Source of the DNA: Tillandsia leiboldiana
Taxonomy: Eukaryota > Streptophyta > Magnoliopsida > Poales > Bromeliaceae
DNA: 64,000 bases
Assembly (NCBI GenBank): GCA_029204045.2
Contig: CM055064.1
Coordinates: 8,134,323-8,198,322, forward strand
Direction: 5' to 3'
The first letter of the stretch is position 1, and each line of letters begins with the position of its first letter. Under the pieces are notes generated by a model. It searched no databases and was not told the origin of the DNA. It saw nothing but the letters and a program-made list of their open reading frames with translations. Shown here piece after piece: positions 47,183 to 58,390 of the stretch. The position numbers and the translations under genes were made by a program.

Positions 47183-48986
47183 AATGATCATTCTATTAAT
47201 GAACCTGAGTTGTGGACAGATCTAGTTTTGGATCCGGCATGTTGCTTATTCCTAAAGGAAACTGTTACTGTGCTTACCCCCTTATTCCTTGAGGACATGC
47301 ATGCTGTATGGTCATGTAGTTAGGCATCTTTATGCGCACTACTTATTGGAACTTTGACTTAGGAGAAACCATGCTTTTCCCTTCTCCTTTTGTTAGTCAG
47401 GTGGTCAGTGTTGCTCGGGTTCGAGCAGGGGGGTCTGGGTAGGTGTAGTCGGGACTTCGTGGTCTGGGACAGGTTGGTTTAGTTGCGGGGCTTTGCGCCA
47501 ACCGCGGATATTGGGCGGTTTGACGGATGTTTCTCTATGCACCAGATTTGGGTTGTCGGTTTTCCCTAGTGGATGGAGTTTCCCACTTATCGTTTAGTTG
47601 CATCCGATTGAGGTCGGGTCTTCCTGGGGTTGGTTTTCCCACTTGATCTGAATGATGATCAAGTCTGCTGTTTCGAGATAATGTTGATTTGATGACTGAG
47701 ATGCTTACTCGTGTGGGTAGCTCCCCTCGAGTGCCGCTCCGGAGTAGGCTTAGACCGTGTTGGGTTCGGTCAGACCGTGTTGGGTTCGGTCAGACCGTGT
47801 CGGGTGCCGGTCAGACCGTGTTGGTTCGGGCATTTGGACAGTGGATATTAATGAGTTCGAGAGAGTGGTGACAGAGCAGGCAGCAGTAGTACCGGGTTTT
47901 ATACCGGTTCATTCGATTGAGTTTATTTCGGTCAAATACTTTTATTGTTACACTCGGGCCTGGGGGCCGAGTGCAGACTGGTAGTTGAGTTTAGATCAGT
48001 GCTTGTATTGTTGAGGAGCCGTCTGGTTGACGGTGGTCCGTGTTGTTGCGAGTACTTTGACCGCTGTGTGAGAGGTTGAGCATCATGATTCTATCCGTTC
48101 TGAGAGGAGAGCGTGGATTTTGACCATAGCCTGCATGATCCTCTACTCGATAGCGAGTTAGTCCGTTTGGACACCCTACGTAATTCCTGCCCGTCAGCGG
48201 GAGGTGGTTGTAGGTGGGCGCAGGTTTGACTGGACCAGGTGTGGGCAGTCAGCTCGATTGGGTCGATGGTGCACTTCATGTGCTAGTGGTTGCATACCAC
48301 TGTTTGGTTCTCCCCCTTTTTGCCTTTAGTTAGGGGCAGGGTAGCTGTTGATAGTCTCCAACTTACTCACTTCAGTCTTATGACTTGGGTTAGTTTTTGT
48401 CTCTTGAGGACTTGGTGGGCAGACCGTCGGGTCTGGCGGTGGTACCCACTGAGAACTCCCTTTTTGAGTAGTTCTCACACCCTTTGGGGTTTTTCCCCCC
48501 CTTTTCTCTCCTCTCTTTGGTTGTGCAGAGTCTTAGCAGGTGTGGCCGGCTCTGCGGTTGTTGATCGTGGCGAGGGAGTCGCGAGCTAGATCCCTACCCG
48601 GCGTTGGAGAGTAGCGGTACCCTTCAGAGGAGATCATCTGTAGTTTAGTTGTTTCTTTTTCCTCTTTTGAGAGACTATTGTAGTGAGGATATTTTGTATT
48701 GAGAGACTGTACACTGTTGTATATATTGGGGTTACCTCCCGGTTGGGTTTAGAGCTTGTACTTGAGGATATTGTATTATTATTATTTTTGGGAGGCAGAC
48801 GGTGTTGTTTCATTTCCAGTTGTACAGTGATTGATTTTAGTTACAGCAGATTTTCATTTATAGCTCTGATATCTGTTTAGTTATAGTACTTTTCTTGCAG
48901 GTAGGACGCTTCGCCTATGCGGGTTGGCATAGGTGGCGGATCTGTTTGGCGGGCCCGGGTCGCAGTTTCGACCCCGGGGCGTGACA
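47183..48986 (+). mobile_element. Duplicate of the 3' part of LTR F after the gap (probable assembly artefact)
   Basis: Matches about 44105-45920 of the 5' LTR. The first 700 bp have many single-base insertions and losses in homopolymers; the rest is nearly identical. It leads straight into a second copy of the internal region. Confidence 0.85.
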
Positions 48987-50380
48987 GATTAGAGTGGTAC
49001 CAGAGCCTAGGTTGTAGGTCATGGTGGACTTAGAAACGCTAGGCTTATGGTTTGACCCTTGGTTGACTTTGTGAGAGTCGTGATTTTGCGAGAGTCCTGA
49101 TTGAGTTTTATACCTCTCCCAGGGGACGGGAGGAGTGATTGACATGTTTATTCTCCTAAGTAATTATGTTGGCTGCAGACAACATAATGCTGTGGAACGG
49201 GTGACATGCTTTAGACTTTCGCTGGATTGGGTCGAGTGTTGTTGTGTGCTGTTTTGTTGTTTCGTCGTGGCGAGCGGTGTCTCCCCGACGCTGGGTTTTG
49301 ACCCGTGTGCATCCTGTCATAGCGGTTGAGCTTGAGCAGTTGGTTTTGGGCCGGATACCTGGATTGAGGTCAGAGAACCCCGGACCCAGATGACAGGATT
49401 GTCAGAGGCTTATCAGCGGCTGTGGGAGCAGCTGGTCTTGGTGACACAGTTGCCGGAGCACTGAGTAGCCCCCTCTGTGCCAAGGTTTAGTGTCGAGACA
49501 CCGAGGCAGGGTGGATGGTTGACAGCTGGTGAGCTGTAGGACATGATCGACTTATTGAGCCATATTTGGCAGATGAACCACCCCGACTCGTAAGATTGAG
49601 TTTGGAGCCTTTGGAGGCAGAGTCGCGGCTGGTGGTGATGGAGTGATTAATTGAGAGCCTCCCTGTGCTTGTGAGTGTATGCAGTTGTTGAACTGCGCGC
49701 TCCAGATTCGAGGGACGAGGCGCATAGGATATATGAGACTGGGAGTGGATTGCGCCAGGACACCTTTCTGTTATTCAGTCCCTCCATTGTAGATTTAGAC
49801 GCCTCGTTGGAGCAGGCATTTTGTATGGAGCGTGGCATTGCAGTTCCTTTGGGCAGAGATCTGCCGCCAGAGGTGAGTTCTGGATTTTGGCGCTTGGCGC
49901 CGGATGATGGAGGACAGATTGGCCGGCAGGGGCATGACTAATTTTCTTTTCTGGGATGACGAATTCCCGAGATGTCAGAGGTCGGGTGGACCCCGAAGGC
50001 GACGTCGGTATTTTATTTGAGTGGCGCAGCGATGGCGTGGATTTGTTATCTGCGGAGGATTTGTTCGTCGCCTCAATGTGATCAGAGACAGAGGTCGTGC
50101 TTCCTAGTGATAGCCCTGATTTTCAGGCAGATTGAGCGACAACCACTTGCTTTGAGCGGATGAATCTGTGCCGCCCGGTGTGAGGGTGCCCCGGTAGTGG
50201 ATTGAGTGTCACAGGTGGGATTTCACCACGGTAGTCGGAGTTAGAGCATGTTCCACTCTTACATGGGTTAGAGGCAGATTTGTTACCACGTGCACTAGAG
50301 GTACAGGTTCCTGTTGTTGTTGTGCACGTGGAGGAGGCTTTTGGATCATGTCCAGTGCGGCCGAGACCGCGAGTTACCGG
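48987..50380 (+). pseudogene. PBS and degenerate gag of element F
   Basis: PBS TGGTACCAGAGCC at 48995-49007 has one mismatch to the initiator tRNA-Met complement. Gag remnants in shifting frames include the stretch DLDASLEQAFCMERGIAV, which aligns with LDASMEQALFVERGEAV of element A. Stops and frameshifts abound, so F is non-autonomous despite its young LTRs. The reading frame is then cut by a TRIM at 50386. Confidence 0.75.
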
Positions 50381-50385
50381 CAGAA

Positions 50386-50858
50386 TGTAACAACCCGGCC
50401 CACTAGCAATAATAACTTGTTGGGCCCAAATCACAGCCCAAAATGCTTAAGCCCAGTTATTATTACTAGTGTGCAAGTCTCATATAAACCCAATCACAAA
50501 TCCATCCACATCCGATGTGGGACTATTGGGGGCGTCACAGACTCCCCCCGTTTAGGCCTGACGTCCTCGTCAGCCCAAACACACACACACAAGCCCAAGA
50601 TCACCAGGCGATGTGAGACTCGTCTCGCTAGTCCTGTCATCTAGACCCAGACTCAGCCGAGACTCGCCGCACACTTCCGGCTGGTTATTGGCTCTGATAC
50701 CAAATGTAACCACCCGGCCCACTAGCAATAATAACTTGTTGGGCCCAAATCACAGCCCAAAATGCTTAAGCCCAGTTATTATTACTAGTGTGCAAGTCTC
50801 ATATAAACCCAATCACAAATCCATCCACATCCGATGTGGGACTATTGGGGGCGTCACA
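50386..50858 (-). mobile_element. TRIM (terminal-repeat retrotransposon in miniature), 473 bp, TSD CAGAA
   Basis: Two 154-bp direct terminal repeats (50386-50539 and 50705-50858), each TGTAAC...GTCACA, flank 165 bp. CAGAA is at 50381-50385 and 50859-50863. On the minus strand a PBS TGGTATCAGAGCC lies next to the 5' repeat (about 50689-50701), and a G-rich polypurine tract CGGGGGGAGTC adjoins the other repeat. It encodes nothing. The two repeats differ at only one or a few bases, so insertion is recent and the structure is complete. Confidence 0.95.
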
Positions 50859-50863
50859 CAGAA

Positions 50864-52870
50864 TTATTGGAAATTATAGCAATTAGGTGTTTTGACCTTA
50901 TGCTAGAGATTGTTGGGCACTATGCCACAGGATGTTCGACTGCGGCAAGAGAGGACTTTTGATCTTCGGCAAGGCGGGCAATTGGAGGCTTGCTCGTTGA
51001 GGTTGTTAGAGCACTCTGGTTTTAGCGGGAGAGTGAGAGGTGCTTGCGGCGGCACCGGAACTCATGGATATCTCTGTTTCCCATGAGATCCCGGGTGTGA
51101 TTTCACCTTAGTCGTTGGTAATGCCGCCGGTTAGGGAGATAGAGATTGCGTTTGACATGGTTCGAGGAACCGCGCCACCCTGGACGGCACCTCATTGGAT
51201 ATCGCCGGTAGAGCTGAGAGAGAGCCTTGGCACTGTTGCAGGGTCCGACGGATCGAGGGGTCTGTTTGACCTAGTGCCACGCCGTTGGTATACGGTGGTG
51301 ATGCCACATCGTTGATACACGAATGTGAGGGTCCTTTTAGGGTATCTAGGACCTTATGATGGAGTTGTACTCCGGCAGTTGGTGTATGATGCGAGTACCC
51401 ACTTGGTGTTAGACAGCTGAGGACTTCGCCTAGGAGGCGTTTTGGACGCGGTGGGGGCATTATGAGTTGTTAGTGAGGCCAATGGAATGACGATTGCCCT
51501 GTGGATTTCAAGATCTGAGGAATAGTAGGTCCCAGTTGTACTTGGACGGACTGGGAGTGGTGTTTTCCCGATGATATTTTGATTTGCTCCCAGAGTGACT
51601 TGGAGTACGAGGAGCGCTTTGTGGATGTGCTATCATGCCCGTGTGGATGAAGCGGTATGCCAAGTTATTGAAGTACAAGTGGCAGCTGCAGAAGCATACC
51701 TTCTTGGGTCGCTTTGTTCGAGCCGTAGGGACGGCGGTGGAACCCGACCAAGTGGATGTTATTCAAGTTGACTGAGACCAACTTTCATTCTTGAGGTGAG
51801 AAGCTTCTAGACTTGGCGGTGCCGGGGGGGAGCATGGCCAATGGATAATGTGACTGGTATTAGCGCCAATGCTAGTGTTTCCTGTGTTGGGAGATGGAAT
51901 TGTGTGTTTTGGTGATGCCTCCCATTGCGACGGTAGAGTTACCGTGGGTGGATCTTCGGTCCACACTTCTTTAGTCCAACCCTATGAGAGTTGGGGCAAG
52001 ATGAACCGCTGTTTTGCAGGCAGCTTGGATTCCACAGTTGAGCCTTTCAGTACGTCCTTTATTTCCAGCTTGGATTGTTATACCTGGGCGTAGGCCATGC
52101 CTGCTTGGCTATCAGTTCTGATTACTCAGCATCTTGAGTGGGATTTTCGCGGATTGTTGTTGCTGATTTGGGATTTTTGACCGCGAGTTTGAGCCTCCGC
52201 ATTTTGATCGCCTTTCGAGCCAGTTTTCCCTCCCGTTCACTGACGGTTTGGTCCCCGTCAGGGCATCTTTTCGACCCGTGGGTCCGTTGGAGTTATGTTG
52301 GCTTGTTGAGTGTCCAACCGTGGCTTGAGATTGTGTCTCATGAGGATCCCTTTTGAGGGTAGCTCGTGGTTGAGTAGGCCACTCGGGTGATTTTGGATCG
52401 GAAGTGACCGAGTGAAGGCCCCAGCTTATTGGATCCTTTTCCTCATAAGATGAATCTGTGGGTATACTTCGGGTGATCCTGGTTGAGTAGACACCAGGAG
52501 GTGGTTTGGGGTGTGTTGCGCTGTTGATTATTCTGTTTCCCCCCCCCGGCTCTTGAGGGGGGGCCTCTGTATTGTTTCACGTCTCAGCTCAGGAGTGTTT
52601 TGCTTTTGGATCCCTCGCCCGTGATTGACTTGCCCCTTCCGAGATCTGTGATTGTTGGAGTACGAGGGACGCCCGTTGCGATTTCTGGCTCGAGAGATGA
52701 GAAAATCGCATGTCGGGCCATGCCGTACTTGTTGTTGTTGTTGTTGGGAAGTAATCACGGGGAGTGAGCGATGTTTCGGGAGCTGGAGGCGTTATTGATG
52801 GATACCTACCCGTGGTATGTGGGACCCTTGGGGGATTTGAGTTAGTTTCGAGGACGAAACTTTTCTTAGT
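50864..52870 (+). pseudogene. Remnants of reverse transcriptase and 3' pol of element F
   Basis: At 51121 the frame reads PPVREIEIAFDMVRGTAPPW, the start of a Gypsy RT domain, then breaks. At about 51652-51770 YAKLLKYKWQLQKHTFLG and GTAVEPDQVDVIQV match the end of RT. The last segment before the LTR (VSRTKLFLVGEDV in one frame) looks like the usual pol C-terminus. Integrase is not recognisable. Large deletions and stops mean that F depends on proteins made elsewhere. Confidence 0.7.
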
Positions 52871-52879
52871 GGGGGAGGA
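52871..52879 (+). other. Polypurine tract of element F
   Basis: GGGGGAGGA immediately before the 3' LTR start at 52880. Confidence 0.85.
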
Positions 52880-55800
52880 TGTGAGGACCTGGATCCCCAC
52901 GTCGAGATTACTGGATCATCTACAGCTCCCGGAGGCCTAGGTGGCGTGTTGGTGGGATTTGTGCCCCAATTGGGCATTAGTGTTGGGCTCAGTGTGTTTA
53001 ATGGATCACGTGGGTGATCATTGGACTCCGTCGGATCGTTAGAAGTGGTTTCGCGCGAAGTGGATATTAAATTTGGACTCAGCGCGAAGTTTGGACCAAG
53101 GATTACCTTTCCGGATGCCTTCGGCAAATTTTGGAGTTGGAATTTGGCGAAATGGACATCAAATTCGGATTCAGCGCGCGAAAACGGTTAAAACGGACTA
53201 CCCACTTGTCATTTTTGAGCACCGGACACTGTTCACGCCGGAACAGTGTTTCCGGCGGCGGCGGCAGCGGCGGAGCGGCCGCCGGCAGCGCGGCGGACGG
53301 AGGCGCGGGCCGCCCGGTCCACGCGACAGGCGTGCACCGGGGGCTGGACGCGTGGCGGCTCAGGAGTGGGCCGGTCCGCGGGGCGCGGTCTACGGGGGAG
53401 TGCGGGGCGCACGGTGGACCGGGGGTGACACGTGGCATCATCCTAGAGGTGGGTTCACGGCGGTTGGTCTACGCAGTTTCGGGATGGCTCAGGGTTTACG
53501 GTGCACCGGGCTTGGACACGTGGCAGGTTTGCATTGGTTCGGTCCACATGATTTCGTGCACCGGGTTCACTAGGAAGTGGCATGACACGTGGCGTTCTCC
53601 TATTGGTGGGTCTACTGTGCGCGGCAGGGTGGCAGGCGGCGGCGTCAGGCGGGCACGTGGGCGCGGCAGGCGGGCGTTGACCGGGGAGCGTGCCACGTGT
53701 CGTCGTCCGCGGGTGGCCACGTGGCGCGACGCGTGCGGCGGGTGCGGCTGTCGCCTGTTTGGCGGGCGACGTGGAGGCCCAGGGGACTTCCGGGCTGCTA
53801 CAGTGCGCGCCTTTGGGATTTTCGGGCTGCTACAGTACGCGCCCGAAAGTGGCATGCGCCCGGAAATTGGGACATAACCGGTATTTTCCCATTTGTTTCT
53901 GCAGCCTATAAAAGGCGATCCGAGCTTTCTTCTTCTCCCTTTTTCCGCCATTTCCGAGCCTCTTCTCGCCGGGTTGCCTTCAGCAAAGTTGATCCCCTAG
54001 TTTGGCTGCATCTTCCTGCAAAGTTTTGGGATTTTTGGTGGCACGCTTATCGAGGTTTCTATTTTTACGGCGCGGCGCGACGCTCGTTCGTTTGTGGTCT
54101 TCTTCGTCGCGTTTTGGTGCGAGGACTCCCCCGGCTTACCCCGAGCACCTTTTTCAGTGATTCTTGCGCCGTTGGCTTCATGAGAGGTAGGGCTATGTTT
54201 CCCATGTTTACTGGTCTTTCCCATTCCGAGTTTTTCATGGGTCTTTCGGATCATCTTGTAACCCCTTTTTCTGGGCGGAGTTCTGGGACAGCGGCGCGGT
54301 GTTTTGGTGATATCTTCGCGCACAGGCATCGGATTGGGGCGATTCAAGAGGCGATTTGCATCTACACTTCACGAGGAATATGCCCAAATTTTCTTGGAAT
54401 TTTCTGAATATTTCTCGAAGGTGAAGATTATCTGTGAACAGTAATTGTTGCTACAGTTTTTGAGTGTAGTTTGATTCGGGGTGGTTCCCTTGTCGGAATT
54501 GTTTCTCAGTGTAGGAAGCTCGGAATTGGACGTGCAGGTACTCGTTTCGAAGGTATCGACGCGAGAATTACTGTGGTATTTTTATTGGATTTTTCTGGGC
54601 ACTTGCAGCAGGTGAAATATGCGCAGCTTTGGGACTGGTTTTCAGATGGTGTATGTTTGGTTAATTTTGGAATAAAAGTGTAATGTTAAGCCTTATTGTT
54701 GTACTCAGGGGTGTTTTCAGCTGTTTGGAGCCAAGGCTTGCGCGACTTGTACCGAGGGTGTTTTGTTGGCAGATTTTGGACCGCGGGCGTCTACCCACTT
54801 CACCGACTTCAGGTTTGCCTTGGGTTAAGCGCTTCAGGTGGGTGAGCTTATTATCAGTAATTGTTTAAGGCAATGTTTATGTTGTGGCAAGTATAAGTCC
54901 ACTTGTGGGGATGTCACCCCTCTATGACTGATGCACGCATGTGTAGGGTACATAGTTTATATTGGTAAGTAGGTAAGCTTGTTATTGATATTGGTATAAA
55001 TGATTGCAAGAATAGTATTTATGAGGTATACTGAGGACTTGCATGACTTGGACATCTATGTGATGACTAGTGTAAGCTTACCTAGGATAATGTTACCCTA
55101 TGAAATTATATAACATGCCATGTTAGCACATAGCCTTTCTTGTGGTTGGATTATGATTTGGGACAGGATTTCGTAGCTATGTGCGGATTTGTACTCTGAG
55201 GAGTTATTATGATCATTCTATTAATGAACCCTGAGTTGTGGACAGATCTAGTTTTGGGATTCCGGCATGTTGCTTATTCCTAAAGGAACTGTTATTATGC
55301 TTTACCCCCTTTATTTCCTTGAGGACATTGCATGCTTGTATGGTCATGTAGTTAGGCCATCTTTTACTGCTGCACTACTTATTGGAACTTGACTTAGGAG
55401 AAACCATGCTTTTCCCTTCTCCTTCTTGTTAGTCAGGTGGTCAGTGTTGCTCGGGTTCGAGCAGGGGGTCTGGGTAGTGTAGTCGGGACTTCGTGTCTGG
55501 GACAGGTTGGTTTAGTTGCGGGGCTTTGCGGCAACCGCGGATATTGGGCGGTTGACCGGATGTTTTTCTATGCACCAGATTTGGGTGTCGGTTTTCCCTA
55601 GTGGATGGAGTTTCCCACTTATCGTTTAGTTGCATCCGATTGAGGTCGGGTCTTTCCTTGGTGGTTGAGTTTTCCCACTTTGATCTGATTGATGATCAAG
55701 TCCTGCTGTTTCGAGATACTGTTGATGTTGATGACTGAGATGCTTTACTCGTGTGGGTAGCTCCCCTCGAGTGTCGCTCCGGAGTAGGCTTCAGACCGTG

Positions 55801-57023
55801 TTGGGTTCCGGTCAGACCGTGTTGGGTTCCGGTCAGACCGTGTCGGGTGCCGGTCAGACCGTGTTGGGTTCCGGTCATTTGGACAGTGGATATACTGAGT
55901 TCGAGAGATTGGTGACAGAGCAGGCAGTACCGGGTTTTATACCGGTTCATTCGATTGAGTTTATTTCGGTCAAATACTTTTATTGTTACACTCGTGCCTG
56001 GGGGCCGAGTGCAGACTGGTAGTTGAGTTTAGATCAGTGCTTGTATTGTTGAGAGCCGTCTGGTTGACGGTGGTCCGTGTTGTTGCGAGTACTTTGACCG
56101 CTGTGTGAGAGGTTGAGCATCATGATTCTATCCGTTCTGAGAGAGAGCGTGGATTTTGACCATAGCCTGCATGATCCTCTACTCGATAGCGAGTTAGTCC
56201 GTTTGGACACCCTACGTAATTCCTGCCCGTCAGCGGGAGGTGGTTGTAGGTGGGCGCAGGTTTGACTGGACCAGGTGTGGCAGTCAGCTCGATTGGGTCG
56301 ATGGTGCACTTCATGTGCTAGTGGTTGCATACCACTGTTTGGTTCTCCCCCTTTTTGCCTTTAGTTAGGGGCAGGGTAGCTGTTGATAGTCTCCAACTTA
56401 CTCATTTCAGTCTTATGACTTGGGTTAGTTTTTGTCTCTTGAGGACTTGGTGGGCAGACCGTCGGGTCTGGCGGTGGTACCCACTGAGAACTCCCTTTTT
56501 GGAGTAGTTCTCACACCCTTTGGGGGTTTTTCCCCCCCTTTTCTCTCCTCTCTTTGGTTGTGCAGAGTCTTAGCAGGTGTGGCCGGCTCTGCGGTTGTTG
56601 ATCGTGGCGAGGGAGTCGCGAGCTAGATCCCTACCCGGCGTTGGAGAGTAGCGGTACCCTTCAGAGGAGATCATCTGTAGTTTAGTTGTTTCTTTTTCCT
56701 CTTTTGAGAGACTATTGTAGTGAGGATATTTTGTATTGAGAGACTGTACACTGTTGTATATATTGGGGTTACCTCCCGGTTGGGTTTAGAGCTTGTACTT
56801 GAGGATATTGTATTATTATTATTTTTGGGAGGCAGACGGTGTTGTTTCATTTCCAGTTGTACAGTGATTGATTTTAGTTACAGCAGATTTTCATTTATAG
56901 CTCTGATATCTGTTTAGTTATAGTACTTTTCTTGCAGGTAGGACGCTTCGCCTATGCGGGTTGGCATAGGTGGCGGATCTGTTTGGCGGGCCCGGGTCGC
57001 AGTTTCGACCCCGGGGCGTGACA
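52880..57023 (+). mobile_element. 3' LTR of element F (4144 bp)
   Basis: Same ends as the 5' LTR. I noted at least 14 substitutions against it in the first 1.8 kb and almost none in long stretches after that, so insertion is young but not brand new. TATA box at 53907-53916. Frames of 248 and 272 codons here are not genes. The TSD copy ATTGT follows at 57024-57028. Confidence 0.96.
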
Positions 57024-57520
57024 ATTGTCACCTGCGAGATAAATTTCAAAAATTTTAATAAAAATACGACGGTGATCCTCGCGAAGCGTAGATGTAATCG
57101 AGTCCTCATACGTCGAAATCCGATGCTCAAGTGCAGAGACAAAAATCCAATAATGCGCTGCTGTCCAGGAAAACAACCAGCAAAATAGGGGCTTAAAGAT
57201 GTACCACCCTAAAAAAACTCAAATCTGGGAGGAGTGGAAGTACCAAAATCGTATATTTACCTCTCGTGAATCCGACGCCGTAAAAATCGTCCAAAAATTC
57301 CGTCGGAGTAGCTCTGCGGACCTCGTGGACCGAAATGCGACGGAAATGGGCCACCAACGAAAGAACGTCACACTGCGCTAATTCGCCGAAGACGTCGATG
57401 TCGCGGCCTCCAAAAATTCCGAAACTCCTTCGCAAGATGCAAAACAAGATGAAAATCAAACTCACTTGAAGGCTCAGAGGCAAAAGAGCTCGGGAAAAAG
57501 CTCAAAACAGCAGGGTGAGA

Positions 57521-57536
57521 GGCCTATTTATAGGCA
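57521..57536 (-). promoter_or_regulatory. TATA box of LTR D
   Basis: The minus strand reads TGCCTATAAATAGGCC. Confidence 0.65.
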
Positions 57537-57679
57537 CACACCAAAAAGAAATCAAAATCCATCCTTAATGGGCTTTCGGGCCCAATTTCTGGGCGCCCGG
57601 AAATTCCGGGCTGCTACAGTGCCCGAAATCAGCCCGCGGCGGCTCGCTACGCGTAGCATCCGAATCGCCCAAGCGCTGA

Positions 57680-58064
57680 CACGTGTCCCGAACAGGGAAC
57701 AGAGCGTACAAGCCGCCTCAGGCGCCGACGCGTGGCACGCCAGGGTCAACGGAACGGTGGCCTCGGCGAATCACCGGGCGACACGTGGCGCCCGTACCAC
57801 CTGCCCACCGTGCCCACACGTCTCTGCACCTGCCCCGCTACCCACTCCCCTGTTGCGTGCGCCGCGCGCACGTGGACCAGCCAACCCGAGGCCGCCACGT
57901 GGCCCGCCCTGGTTCACTGCACCCGCCGCGCGCGCGCCCGTGGACCCCGCCGCGTGAGCCCGCCAACCAGGAGCCTCCACGTGTCCCCTGCGTCTGGTCC
58001 ACTGCACCCGCGCCAATTCCATGGACCGCGCCGCGTGCGTCGGCCAATCCGAGGCTGCCACGTG
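57680..58064 (-). promoter_or_regulatory. Cluster of six CACGTG motifs in U3 of LTR D
   Basis: CACGTG at 57680, 57782, 57869, 57896, 57978 and 58059, 145-530 bp upstream of the TATA box. Confidence 0.62.
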
Positions 58065-58390
58065 GCACAAGGCCGGTCCACGGCTTCCCCCATGCACCAA
58101 AATGCGCAGAAAACTTTCGGGAGTCCCTTTTTGGTAATCCGGACTCCGAAAAAGACAAGTAAATAGCCGATTTTTGATGTTTTTCCACGCTGAATCCAAA
58201 TATGACCTCGGATTAGCCTGTAGCCCTTTCTAAAATCTGACAAAAACAGCCGGAAGGCAGACTCAATCCAGAGGCCTCACAAAGTCCGTCCAACGCGTCC
58301 ATTTGACGCGTTGCGGGTCCGATACACCAATAATAGGTGTTCCACATCATGGGTCATGAGGAAAGCTACACGGGGATCGGGGCTACTATA

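Larger units (their letters stand above)
57029..58390 (-). mobile_element. Solo LTR D, right part
   Basis: Continues the LTR interrupted at 41774. It contains the TATA box at 57521-57536 and a GC-rich U3 with six CACGTG sites. It ends GGGGCTACTATA at 58390 where LTR A has GAGGTCACTACA: the terminal CA has mutated to TA. The two parts of D add up to about 3583 bp. AATGT follows at 58391-58395. Confidence 0.9.

Noticed and set aside
47183..48986. Third LTR copy suggesting a tandem LTR-internal-LTR-internal-LTR element
   Set aside because: It starts exactly at a 100-N gap and carries dense small indels near it. An unmerged contig overlap explains it better.
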